Below are positions 27,736 through 35,716 of a stretch of 64,000 bases of DNA, in pieces. The translations under genes were made by a program, and so were the position numbers. Source of the stretch: Wagnerdoeblera sp046292685. Lineage in GTDB: Bacteria; Pseudomonadota; Alphaproteobacteria; Rhodobacterales; Rhodobacteraceae. Location of the stretch: positions 73,803 to 137,802 of the forward strand of contig NZ_JBKBQM010000002.1 of assembly GCF_046292685.1 (NCBI RefSeq), read 5' to 3'. Numbering within the stretch: the stretch's first letter is position 1; each line of letters starts with the position of its first letter. The notes beneath the pieces were generated by a model. The model was not told the origin of the DNA and did not search any database. It saw only the letters and a list, made by a program, of their open reading frames with translations.

Positions 27736-28859
27736 CGCCGCTCGCGCCCGGCCGGGTCGAAGATCGCTTGCGCTTCGGCCCGCCCCTTGGCCGTCAGGAT
27801 CAGCGCATCGCCCTGTCGCTGGATCAAGCCGCGGTCCAGCCCGTGCAGGATGACCGAGGCCGCCTGTTTAGGCGTCCAGTGCAGGTGGGCCGAAAGTGCC
27901 GCCCCGGTGCATTCGATGCGCGCCTCGGGGCCGTCCTCGTGGGTGTGCAGGTGCGCCACCATCGTGCGAGCGGCGCGGTCGGCCGCCTCGGACTGGCGCC
28001 GGCGCCAGCGCGCCAGCACCCCGCGCTGCGGCGCCGCCAGCAAGGCCAGCGCGAACATGGCCCCGGCGCAAACCGCCATCATGCCGCCGATGGAGACATC
28101 CAGCGCAAAGGCCAGCGTCTGCCCCGCCGCAGCGGCCAGCAGCGCAACCCCCATCGCCAACCCCAGCGCGCGGGCCGGCCGGTCGGTCAGGAACAGCGCG
28201 GTGGCCGAAGGCACGATGGCAAAGGCGATGAACAGGATCGCCCCCACCGCGTCGAAACTGGCCACCGCCGTCACCGAGGTCAGCACCAGCAGGGCCTGAT
28301 GCAGCGCCCCCGGCGCCAGCCCGAGCGCCGCGGCCAGCGCAGGGTCGAAGCTGCCCAGTTTCAGTTCCTTCCAGAATGCCGCGACGAAGGCGGCGTTGAC
28401 CAGCGCCACCAGGGCCAGCGTCAGCACAGCCACCGGCACCTCGACCCCGGCCACATGCTGCGTCTCCAGCCAGACAAACCCGATTTCGCCCAGCAGGACG
28501 GTATCGACATCGACATGCACGTCGCGGGCATGCAGGTTGATGAGCAGAACGCCGGCCGCGAAAAGGGCCGGGAACACCAGCCCGATCGCCGCGTCCGAGG
28601 CCACCAGCCGGGACCGTTGCAGCATCCCCGTCAGGCTGACGGTCGCCACGCCGGCAAGGGCAGCGCCCAGCAACTGCACCGGCCCGGCGGTGGCGCCGGT
28701 CAGCATCCACACCAGCACGATGCCCAGCACGATGGAATGGGCGACCGCATCGGTCAGCATGGCGGTGCCGCGCAGCACCAGGAACAGGCCCAGCGGCGCC
28801 GCAGCGACCCCCACGAGAGCGCCGGTCAGCCAGATGGCGACAAGCGGTTCGGCCAGCAT
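27732..28859 (-). CDS. Metal ABC transporter permease (ABC-3) with winged-helix tail
   Basis: A 375-residue ABC-3 family permease for Mn2+/Zn2+/Fe2+. The membrane part (about residues 1-280) has the family wording LFLVLRGTAMLTDAVAHSIVLG and VGAILFIAFAIVPSATA. After the last span, about 90 residues read like a winged helix (GAALSAHLHWTPKQAASVILHGLDRGLIQRQGDALILTAKGRAEA). This is reminiscent of the DtxR-type regulators found fused to some manganese permeases. The ATG at 28859 shares one base with the stop of the upstream permease; a GTG one codon earlier is possible. It is the last gene of the importer operon. Confidence 0.87.
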   Translation of the reverse strand: MLAEPLVAIWLTGALVGVAAAPLGLFLVLRGTAMLTDAVAHSIVLGIVLVWMLTGATAGPVQLLGAALAGVATVSLTGMLQRSRLVASDAAIGLVFPALFAAGVLLINLHARDVHVDVDTVLLGEIGFVWLETQHVAGVEVPVAVLTLALVALVNAAFVAAFWKELKLGSFDPALAAALGLAPGALHQALLVLTSVTAVASFDAVGAILFIAFAIVPSATALFLTDRPARALGLAMGVALLAAAAGQTLAFALDVSIGGMMAVCAGAMFALALLAAPQRGVLARWRRRQSEAADRAARTMVAHLHTHEDGPEARIECTGAALSAHLHWTPKQAASVILHGLDRGLIQRQGDALILTAKGRAEAQAIFDPAGRERR

Positions 28860-29986
28860 CACGCCCGCCCTCCGTCATTCGGTGCCGGCGCGTCGTGCGC
28901 CCCGGCCTCGGCTTGCCCCTTGCGGGTCAGCACCCAATGCCGGGTGGTTTCCGGCGGGTGCGACACCTCGGAGACCAGGCCTTCGGCTTGCAGACGATCC
29001 AGCGTGCGCGCGGTGGCGGTGCCGTGGGCCGCGTCGATCATGCCGGCCTCGGCGCGATAGTGCGGGTCGCCGTGCGCCCGGCCGAGCGCCGCCAACGTCG
29101 ACAGAACCCGGGTGCCTTCCAGCTGCGCGGCCAGGCGCCGGTCGCGCAGCACACGCCAGACCGCGCCGCGCCCCGGTGCCAGCGCCAGCGACACGGCGGC
29201 GATGGCCGTGGCGATCAGCACCACCACCGGCCCTGTCGCAAGCCCGCGTGCGCCCGCCGAAATCACGGCGCCGCCCACCCCGGCCAGCACGCCGAAAACG
29301 GCGGCCAGCACCGTCATCGGCCACAGCCGCACCACCCAGGCCCGGGCGGCCACCGCCGGCGCAATCAGCATGGCGGTCATCAGCACGACGCCGACCATCT
29401 GCAAGCCCACGACAATCGCCATCGCCATCAGCAGCGTCAGCATGGCCTCGACCGCCGCCACCGGCACGCCGAGGGCGCGGGCATAGTCGCGGTCGAAGCA
29501 CACAAGCTTGATCCACGGCCAGCCGGCCGCGACGGCCCCCACCGCCAGCAGGCCCACCAGCGCCATGACCTGCACATCGGCCAGCAGCATCGCCGCCGCT
29601 TGCCCGAACAGAAACGCCGAAAGCCCCGCCGCCCCGGCCCCGCCGGTCGCCTGCACGTGGCTGAGCAACACGACCCCGCCGGCAAACCAGACCGACAGCA
29701 CGATCCCCAGCGCCGCATCGGACTTCAGCCGGGTAAACCGGCCGATGGCCAGCACCGACAGCGCCGCCAGGGCCCCGGCGACCAGCGCCCCGGTCATCAG
29801 CGCCGGCAAGGCCCGGCCCGCCACCAGATACCCCAGGCACAGGCCGGGCAAGGCGGCATGGGCCAGCACATCGCCCATCAGGCTCTGGCGGCGCAGCACC
29901 GCAAAGCTGCCCAGCACCCCGCCCGTCGCCCCCAGCACCGCAGCACCTGCCGCGACGACGCCAATCGTATGGTCAAGCCCGGTCAA
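28859..29986 (-). CDS. Metal ABC transporter permease (ABC-3) with winged-helix tail
   Basis: The first permease of the metal importer, about 375 residues. FAVLRRQSLMGDVLAHAALPGLCLGYL and MVGVVLMTAMLIAPAVAARAW are ABC-3 hallmarks. The last 85 or so residues form a second winged-helix-like tail (VLSTLAALGRAHGDPHYRAEAGMID, then TARTLDRLQAEGLVSEV and HWVLTRKGQAEA). The start is uncertain. I used the TTG at 29986, preceded by GGGGGG; the open frame reaches a TTG at 30052. It couples to the next permease by a TGATG overlap. Confidence 0.85.
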   Translation of the reverse strand: MTGLDHTIGVVAAGAAVLGATGGVLGSFAVLRRQSLMGDVLAHAALPGLCLGYLVAGRALPALMTGALVAGALAALSVLAIGRFTRLKSDAALGIVLSVWFAGGVVLLSHVQATGGAGAAGLSAFLFGQAAAMLLADVQVMALVGLLAVGAVAAGWPWIKLVCFDRDYARALGVPVAAVEAMLTLLMAMAIVVGLQMVGVVLMTAMLIAPAVAARAWVVRLWPMTVLAAVFGVLAGVGGAVISAGARGLATGPVVVLIATAIAAVSLALAPGRGAVWRVLRDRRLAAQLEGTRVLSTLAALGRAHGDPHYRAEAGMIDAAHGTATARTLDRLQAEGLVSEVSHPPETTRHWVLTRKGQAEAGAHDAPAPNDGGRA

Positions 29987-30104
29987 CCGCGCCCCCCGAT
30001 GCAACCGGGCAAGGCCGCAGGCCGTGCATTCGCGGATTGCGGTTCCCCGCAAGCAGCTTGCCGGCCGGCCCGATCCGGCAACGGGCGGGCGCAGACGGCG
30101 GGTG

Positions 30105-30863
30105 TCACGCCGCGCCCCCGATCAGGGCGACGCGGCCGCCATAGGCGCGGCGCAGGTTTTCGGGCGTGTAGACCTCGGCAACCGGCCCTTGCGCAATCAC
30201 CCGCACGTTCAGCATCACCAGCCAGTCGAAATACTTCTGCACCGTCTGAAGGTCGTGGTGCACGACGATCACCGTGCGGCCCTGGTCGCGCAGGCGCTGC
30301 AACAGCGCCACGATGGCCGCTTCGGTCACCGCATCGACCCCGGCCATCGGTTCGTCAAGGATATACAGGTCGGGCTCCTGCACCAGCGCCCGGGCGATGA
30401 ACACCCGCTGCTGCTGCCCCCCCGACAGGTCGGCAATCTGACGCCCTGCGAAATCGGCCATGTCCACCGACGCCAGCGCCGCCAGCGCCTGCGCCCGCGC
30501 CGCACGCCCCGGCCGGCGCAACCAGCCAAGCCGGCCGTAAAGCCCCATCTCTACCACATCGAGCGCGGTGGCGGGAAAATCCCAATCCACCGTCGAGCGC
30601 TGCGGCACATAGCCGACCCTGCCCCGCGCCTTGGCATAAGGCAGGCCGAAGAACCGCACATGCCCCGCGGTCGGCTGCACCAGCCCCAGCGCGGCTTTCA
30701 GCAGGGTCGATTTTCCCGCGCCGTTCGGCCCCACCACAGCGCACATCACCCCCGGCGGCACATCGAGGTCGATGTCCCACAGCACCGGCGCGTTGCGATA
30801 GGCAACGGTCAGATCCTCGACATGCAAGGCGATGTGCGGCTCGTGCAAGGCGTCCGGGCTCAT
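30105..30863 (-). CDS. Metal ABC transporter ATP-binding protein
   Basis: A 252-residue ATPase of the Mn/Zn/Fe importer. Walker A GPNGAGKST is at residues 45-53, the Q-loop region reads VGYVPQRSTVDWDFPATALDVV, the signature LSGGQ is at 146-150, and Walker B is LYILDEPMAGVD with the switch histidine in VVHHDLQ. The QRSTVDWDFP wording is characteristic of ATPases such as MntB/ZnuC/TroB. It overlaps the binding-protein gene by 4 nt. Confidence 0.93.
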   Translation of the reverse strand: MSPDALHEPHIALHVEDLTVAYRNAPVLWDIDLDVPPGVMCAVVGPNGAGKSTLLKAALGLVQPTAGHVRFFGLPYAKARGRVGYVPQRSTVDWDFPATALDVVEMGLYGRLGWLRRPGRAARAQALAALASVDMADFAGRQIADLSGGQQQRVFIARALVQEPDLYILDEPMAGVDAVTEAAIVALLQRLRDQGRTVIVVHHDLQTVQKYFDWLVMLNVRVIAQGPVAEVYTPENLRRAYGGRVALIGGAA

Positions 30864-31816
30864 GGCGCCACCTTGTGCCGTTCGGCCCAGGGGCGCAAGG
30901 CCTCGGGCCAGGGGGCGGCGGTGCCGCCCAACGCCGCGACGATGGCGCGCACGTTCCAGCGGATCATGCCGATGTAGGTGCCTTCGGGGGTGCCTTCGGC
31001 CCCCATCGCATCCGAGAACAGCGACGCGCCAAGGTCGGCCCTTCCGCCAGCGGCCTGCACAGCCTCCAGCATCGCCTGGATGCTGCGCGGGTTGATCGTG
31101 CTTTCGACGAACACGGCCGGGACGCCGGCGGCCACGACCTCGGCCGCAACCGCGCGGATATCCGCGACGCTGGCTTCGGATTCGGTGGAAAACCCCTGGA
31201 TCGCCAGCTGCCGCAAGCCATAGGCGCGCGCGAAATAACCAAAGGCATCATGCGCCGTGACCAGCACCCGGGCATGTTCGGGGATGCTGGCGAGGGATTC
31301 GGCCGCCCAGGCGTGCAACGCGGCAAGTTCGGCCTGCAACTCCGCCGCACGGCTGTCCAGATCGGCCTGGCAGGCCGGACGGGCCCGGGCCAGTTCCGCC
31401 GCGATCGTCGGCACCAGGCGCGACCACAGCGACACGTCCATCCACAGATGCGGGTCGGGGGCACCATCGGCGCCGAGCAGCTCGGCCGGGGGAATGGCCA
31501 CCTCGCCCAAGGCAGCCACCTGACGGTCGCGGGCCAGACGCGCCAGCACGCTGCCAAGGCGCCCCTCCAGGTTCAGGCCAAGGTGAAACACCACCTGCGC
31601 CTCTTGCAGACGCCCGATGTCGGAGGCGCGCGGCTGAAACAGATGCGGGTCGTTTCCGGGGCCGATCAGAACCTTGACCTCGGCGCAGTCGCCGCCCACC
31701 CGGCCCGCAAGGTCGCCGATCATGCCGACCGTCGCCAGAACCCGGACCGGCTCGGCCAAGGCGCCGGCCGCCGTCAAGACCAGCGACACCAGACCCGCTG
31801 CAATCGCGCCACGCAT
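30860..31816 (-). CDS. Metal ABC transporter substrate-binding protein (MntA/TroA-like)
   Basis: A 318-residue cluster A-I solute-binding protein with a signal peptide (residues 1-21, GALA). Likely metal ligands are H58 (GNDPHLFQP), H123 (DPHLWMDV), E212 (GFSTESEAS) and D269 (LFSDAMG), the His2-Glu-Asp set of PsaA/MntC. The long His-rich loop of ZnuA is absent. This favours Mn2+ or Fe2+ over Zn2+, but does not prove it. The ATG at 31816 follows AGGAGG. A Fur/Mur-like box lies 20-40 nt upstream of the start, so the operon is probably metal-repressed. Confidence 0.92.
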   Translation of the reverse strand: MRGAIAAGLVSLVLTAAGALAEPVRVLATVGMIGDLAGRVGGDCAEVKVLIGPGNDPHLFQPRASDIGRLQEAQVVFHLGLNLEGRLGSVLARLARDRQVAALGEVAIPPAELLGADGAPDPHLWMDVSLWSRLVPTIAAELARARPACQADLDSRAAELQAELAALHAWAAESLASIPEHARVLVTAHDAFGYFARAYGLRQLAIQGFSTESEASVADIRAVAAEVVAAGVPAVFVESTINPRSIQAMLEAVQAAGGRADLGASLFSDAMGAEGTPEGTYIGMIRWNVRAIVAALGGTAAPWPEALRPWAERHKVAP

Positions 31817-31836
31817 CCGACACGTCCTCCTGACCT

Positions 31837-31855
31837 GCAAGTGATAATCATTCGC
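31837..31855. promoter_or_regulatory. Fur/Mur-type operator before the metal importer
   Basis: GCAAGTGATAATCATTCGC is a 19-bp imperfect palindrome centred on TGAT-A-ATCA, with 7 of 9 arm pairs. It matches the E. coli Fur consensus at 14 of 19 positions. In alphaproteobacteria the Fur homologue often acts as the manganese regulator Mur, which fits the MntA-like operon directly downstream on the minus strand. Confidence 0.75.
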
Positions 31856-31963
31856 AGGAAATAGGCAAGAGACGGGGCATGACAAGCACAGGGTTGTGCA
31901 AGACCGCCGGCCACCGGGCCGGGGCCGTGTGCAGATACGGTCAGAGAGTGGGGTGCAGACGCC

Positions 31964-32269
31964 CTAGCGCCGGCGGCGGGGCTGCGCGGCAACCGGCACA
32001 GGAACCGGAACGGCATGCTGCCGCAACCCGCCACGCGGGGTATCGTCGGTGTCGGCCATGGCCATGATTGCGATGGCGAACTGAACCCCGGCAAACACAC
32101 TGCCCGAGAACAAGAAGATCATCGCACCGGCAAGCCAGCCCGACCCGGATTCGAGCATCAGGTGCCGCAACCCCGCAACGTCCAGCGCGAGCAAGCCCCC
32201 GAGGAACAGTGCCGAAAGGCCGAAGCCAATGGCGACGCTGCGGATGTACAGGCGAACAAGCTTCGGCAT
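31964..32269 (-). CDS. Small membrane protein, hypothetical
   Basis: A 101-residue protein with two hydrophobic spans (about residues 14-32 and 45-69: IGFGLSALFLGGLLALDVAG and AGAMIFLFSGSVFAGVQFAIAIMAMA). The tail is basic and proline-rich (VPVPVPVAAQPRRRR). The ATG at 32269 has GGGAGA upstream. I do not recognise the family. It stands between the metal importer and lrgB on the same strand, 118 nt from lrgB. Confidence 0.6.
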   Translation of the reverse strand: MPKLVRLYIRSVAIGFGLSALFLGGLLALDVAGLRHLMLESGSGWLAGAMIFLFSGSVFAGVQFAIAIMAMADTDDTPRGGLRQHAVPVPVPVAAQPRRRR

Positions 32270-32387
32270 GTCGATTCTCCCATCGTGCAAGTGATAGATT
32301 AGCGCCCATTCCGCCAAGGTCCAGCGCCGCATTGCCGCATCCCGCTGTATAGGTGGACTCTCGCCGGGCCGGCAGGGTGGCGCAGGC

Positions 32388-33110
32388 TCAGCCCCCCAGC
32401 AGCAGCCGCGCCAGAACGGGCGCCAGCACCGCCGTCAAAATCGCCGACAGGCCCATCCCCACCGCGGCAAAGGCTCCGGCGGTTTCGTGCACCTGCACCG
32501 CACGCGCCACCCCGATGCCATGCGCCGCCACCCCGACCGCCAGCCCGCGCGCGCGCCAGTCGCGCAGGCGCAGCGCGTTCAGCAGCGGCGTAGCCACGAT
32601 GGCCCCCATCACCCCGGTCAGGATGACCAGCACCGCCGTCAGCGTGGGCGAGCCGCCGATGGCCTCGGAAACCCCCAGCGCCACCGGCGCCGTCGCCGAT
32701 TTGGGCACCATCGACAGCAGCACCGCCCGGTCTACCCCCAGGGCGTGCCCGATCCAGACCACCGAGACGACCGAAACGCAGACACCGGCGACCACCGCCC
32801 CCAGCATCGGCACCGCCGCGCGGCGCAACCGGCCCCATTGCGCATGCAGCGGCACCGCCAGCGCCACGGTCGCCGGACCAAGCATGAAGTGCACGAACTG
32901 CGCGCCTTCGAAGTAAACCAGATAAGGGGTGCGCGTGGCCCAAAGAATGGCGGCCAGAAGGGCCACGGCGCTCAGAACCGGGTTGACCAGCGGATGCCGG
33001 CCGCTGGCGCGGCTGGCGGCATCGCCGATCACATAGGCCGACAAGGTCAGCGTCAGCCACAACAGCGGCTCTCGGCCGAGATAGCCCCAGATCTCGGCAA
33101 AGTCAGTCAT
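32388..33110 (-). CDS. lrgB: LrgB/CidB family membrane protein
   Basis: A 240-residue polytopic membrane protein. The block FMLGPATVALAVPLHAQWGRLRR, the SMVPKSATAPVALGVSEAIGGSPTLTAVLVILTGVMGA region and the GVAAHGIGVARA motif are diagnostic of LrgB/CidB. With LrgA it forms a holin/antiholin-like pair implicated in murein hydrolase control or in export of small metabolites such as glycolate or pyruvate. Its start overlaps the lrgA end by 8 nt. Confidence 0.9.
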   Translation of the reverse strand: MTDFAEIWGYLGREPLLWLTLTLSAYVIGDAASRASGRHPLVNPVLSAVALLAAILWATRTPYLVYFEGAQFVHFMLGPATVALAVPLHAQWGRLRRAAVPMLGAVVAGVCVSVVSVVWIGHALGVDRAVLLSMVPKSATAPVALGVSEAIGGSPTLTAVLVILTGVMGAIVATPLLNALRLRDWRARGLAVGVAAHGIGVARAVQVHETAGAFAAVGMGLSAILTAVLAPVLARLLLGG

Positions 33111-33456
33111 CGCGCGCCCCGGTCAGCCGCGCGAGCGCCGCAAACACCAGCGCGCCGCAGCCGATGGCGAGCACGGTCGAGCCCAGCAGCGCCACCGCGA
33201 TGGCCACCCCCTGCCCGCCCAGCGTGGCCATATGCCCGACCACGCCGACGCCGGCCGGCACGAACAAAAGCGACAGATGCGCCAGAATCCCCTGCCCCGC
33301 CGGTCGCGCAGCCTCGGCCAGCCGGCCCGACGCCAGCATGGCCGCAAGCAGCAGCACCATGCCCAGCACCGGCCCCGGCACCGGCAGTGCCAGCGCCTGC
33401 ACACCCACAACGCCCAGCAACTGAAAGATCAGGATGAGCGTGACCGACAGCGCCAT
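33103..33456 (-). CDS. lrgA: LrgA/CidA family membrane protein
   Basis: A 117-residue membrane protein with four predicted spans. LPVPGPVLGMVLLLAAMLA and LSLLFVPAGVGVVGH are the LrgA/CidA signatures. It lies 3 nt after nusB and overlaps lrgB by 8 nt, so it appears to be read from the riboflavin-nusB operon. The joint function with LrgB is holin-like or transport; which of these applies here is unknown. Confidence 0.9.
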   Translation of the reverse strand: MALSVTLILIFQLLGVVGVQALALPVPGPVLGMVLLLAAMLASGRLAEAARPAGQGILAHLSLLFVPAGVGVVGHMATLGGQGVAIAVALLGSTVLAIGCGALVFAALARLTGARDD

Positions 33457-33459
33457 CGG

Positions 33460-33951
33460 TCAGCCTGCGAAGTCGTCGGGCCTTGCCTCGCGCGCCATGT
33501 GGTCGAGCACGGCGTTGACGAATTTCGGCTCTTTGCCTTCGGGGAAAAAGGCACGCGCCACATCGACGAATTCGGTGATGGCGACCTTGGCGGGGGTGCC
33601 GGGGGCCAGCAACTCGGCCCCGGCCGCACGGAACAGCGCGCGCAGCACCGGGTCGATCCGGTCGATCGGCCAGGCGGCAACCAGGGCGCGGTCGGTCATC
33701 TGGTCGATCCGGGCCTGCCAGTTCACCGCCCAGTCCAGCAGCTTGCGGAAATGGTCGATGTCGCCTTCGGCGAATTGCACGTCGTCCAGCTCCATGCCGA
33801 AACGATGAGTCTCGAACTCGCGCGCGACGCGGTCTGCATCCTGACCGGACATTTCCATCTGATACAGCGCCTGCACGGCATATAGCCGGGACGCGGATTT
33901 GCGCTGGCGCTTTGCCGCGGTTGCGGCCTTGCGCTTTTCCTCGGCGCTCAT
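33460..33951 (-). CDS. nusB: Transcription antitermination factor NusB
   Basis: A 163-residue all-helical NusB. SASRLYAVQALYQMEMSG, the WPIDRIDPVLRALFRAAGAELL helix and AITEFVDVARAFFPEGKEPKFVNAVLDHMAR are the family landmarks. NusB with NusE (S10) binds boxA RNA and supports antitermination of rRNA operons. The N-terminus is a basic stretch (KRKAATAAKRQRK). Its ATG overlaps the ribH stop by 4 nt, the common ribH-nusB order. Confidence 0.95.
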   Translation of the reverse strand: MSAEEKRKAATAAKRQRKSASRLYAVQALYQMEMSGQDADRVAREFETHRFGMELDDVQFAEGDIDHFRKLLDWAVNWQARIDQMTDRALVAAWPIDRIDPVLRALFRAAGAELLAPGTPAKVAITEFVDVARAFFPEGKEPKFVNAVLDHMAREARPDDFAG

Positions 33952-34469
33952 GCGCGGAAATCCGTCTCGGGCGCGGGACGGAAGCCGATGCCCTTGGTGG
34001 CCCCCGACCAACGCCGTGCCAGCGCGATCAAATGCAGCGCAGCCATCGCGGCGCCGCCGCCCTTGTTCTGCTGGGCGGTGTCGGCGCGGACAAGGGCCTG
34101 GTCGTAATTCTCGACCGTCAGGATGCCGTTGCCGATGCAGGCGCCTTGCAAGCCCAGCAGCGTGATGGCACGCGAGCTGTCGTTGCAGACCGTATCGTAA
34201 TGCGTGGTCTCGCCACGAATCACGCAACCCAGGGCCACATAACCATCGTAGTTGGCCATGCGTTCGGCCATGGCGATGGCGGTGGGCACCTCCAGCGCGC
34301 CGGGCACCTCCACAAGGTCGCAGGCGGCGCCGACGCTTGCAGCGGCCGCCCGGGCACCGGCAACCAGATGGTCGGCGATGTCGCGATAATAGGGCGCCAC
34401 CACGATCAGCAGTTTCACCGGCTTGTCGAACGCCGGCGCAGGCAGGGTGAAATGCGAGACTCCGGCCAT
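33948..34469 (-). CDS. ribH: 6,7-dimethyl-8-ribityllumazine synthase
   Basis: A 173-residue lumazine synthase, the penultimate riboflavin step joining a pyrimidinedione with 3,4-dihydroxy-2-butanone 4-phosphate. Substrate-site motifs are VPGALEVPTAIAMAER, ALGCVIRGETTHYDTV and GNGILTVENYDQALVRAD. It lies 3 nt after the ribBA-type gene, which makes its co-substrate, and overlaps nusB by 4 nt. Confidence 0.96.
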   Translation of the reverse strand: MAGVSHFTLPAPAFDKPVKLLIVVAPYYRDIADHLVAGARAAAASVGAACDLVEVPGALEVPTAIAMAERMANYDGYVALGCVIRGETTHYDTVCNDSSRAITLLGLQGACIGNGILTVENYDQALVRADTAQQNKGGGAAMAALHLIALARRWSGATKGIGFRPAPETDFRA

Positions 34470-34472
34470 GAT

Positions 34473-35597
34473 CTATTCCTTGGGGATCGGGCGGGTGCCC
34501 GTGATTTCAAGACCATAGGCATCGAGCCCCACGACCCGCGGCTTGGCCGAGTTCGTCAGCAGCACGATGTTGCGCAGCCCCAGCGCCGACAGGATCTGCG
34601 CCCCCAGCCCGTATTGGCGCAAGGTCTGCGGCGAATGTTCGCCTTCCATCACCAGTTTCATGGTCGTGTCGCGCAGAAGCACCACCACACCGCGCCCCTC
34701 GGCCGCGATCACCCGCATGGCGGCCTGCAATTCGCCGGCGTGGCCGGGGGCGATGCCCAGCACGTCCTCCAGCGGGTTCAGGGCATGCACGCGCACCAGC
34801 ACCGGCGCGTCGGTCGTCAGGTCGCCCTTGGTCAGCACGATATGTTCGGCGCCCTGGGTTTCGTCGGCATAGATCCGCATCAGCCAGTCGCCGCCGTAGG
34901 CCGAGGTGACGCGCTTGACCGCCTTTTCGTTCACCAGGTTGTCGTGGCGGCGGCGATAGGCGATCAGGTCGGAAATCGTGCCGACCTTGAGCCCGTGACG
35001 CTGGGCAAAGGCCACCAGGTCGGGCAGGCGCGCCATGGTGCCGTCTTCGTTCATGATTTCGCAGATCACGCCCGAGGGGTTCAGGCCGGCCAGGCGGCTG
35101 ATGTCCACGGCGGCCTCGGTGTGCCCGGCGCGCACCAGCACGCCGCCGTCGCGGGCGCGCAAGGGGAACACGTGGCCCGGCGTGGCAATGTCAGCCGCAC
35201 CTTTGGTCGGGTCGATCGCCACGGAAATGGTGCGGGCGCGATCGTGGGCGGAAATGCCCGTGGTCACGCCTTCGCGCGCCTCGATCGACAGGGTAAAGGC
35301 GGTCTCGTGGCGGCTGGAGTTCTTGGGGCTCATCAACGGCAGGCCCAGCGTCTCGATCCGGGCGGCCGGCAGCGCAAGGCAGATCAGGCCGCGGCCATGC
35401 GTGGCCATGAAGTTGATCGCCTGCGGCGTGCACATCTGGGCCGGGATGACCAGGTCGCCCTCGTTCTCGCGGTCTTCGTGATCGACAAGGATGAACATGC
35501 GCCCGTTGCGCGCATCGTCGATGATGTCCTCGATGGGTGAGATGGCAGAGCTCCAGTCGCGTTCGACCGGCCCGGGAGTTACATAGTCGTCAGCCAT
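34473..35597 (-). CDS. ribB: 3,4-dihydroxy-2-butanone 4-phosphate synthase with degenerate RibA domain
   Basis: A 374-residue fused protein. The N-terminal half is a complete DHBP synthase with the acidic loop DHEDRENEGDL (residues 39-49) and the RAGHTEAAVDISRLAGL segment; it makes the four-carbon unit of riboflavin from ribulose 5-phosphate. The C-terminal half follows GTP cyclohydrolase II but lacks its zinc site. Where RibA has a histidine-serine-glutamate-cysteine start and a CDCG motif, this protein reads VRVHALNPLEDVLGIAPGHAGE with no cysteines. So it is probably not a GTP cyclohydrolase. The ATG at 35597 is the first with suitable spacing; no FMN riboswitch is visible upstream. Confidence 0.93.
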   Translation of the reverse strand: MADDYVTPGPVERDWSSAISPIEDIIDDARNGRMFILVDHEDRENEGDLVIPAQMCTPQAINFMATHGRGLICLALPAARIETLGLPLMSPKNSSRHETAFTLSIEAREGVTTGISAHDRARTISVAIDPTKGAADIATPGHVFPLRARDGGVLVRAGHTEAAVDISRLAGLNPSGVICEIMNEDGTMARLPDLVAFAQRHGLKVGTISDLIAYRRRHDNLVNEKAVKRVTSAYGGDWLMRIYADETQGAEHIVLTKGDLTTDAPVLVRVHALNPLEDVLGIAPGHAGELQAAMRVIAAEGRGVVVLLRDTTMKLVMEGEHSPQTLRQYGLGAQILSALGLRNIVLLTNSAKPRVVGLDAYGLEITGTRPIPKE

Positions 35598-35716
35598 GGC
35601 GGACCCTTTCGCGTTTCTCCACGCAGATAACGTATGGCCGGGACCGAAGCCAGAGCCTATCGGCTTGACCTTGGCGGTCGCGCGCGGCACGGAACGACGT
35701 GAACCCGGAGGCAGCG

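Noticed and set aside
35598..35716. FMN riboswitch before ribB
   Set aside because: The 119-nt leader has none of the conserved RFN blocks (AGGG, GGGGTGAAATTCC, ACCGGCGGT).
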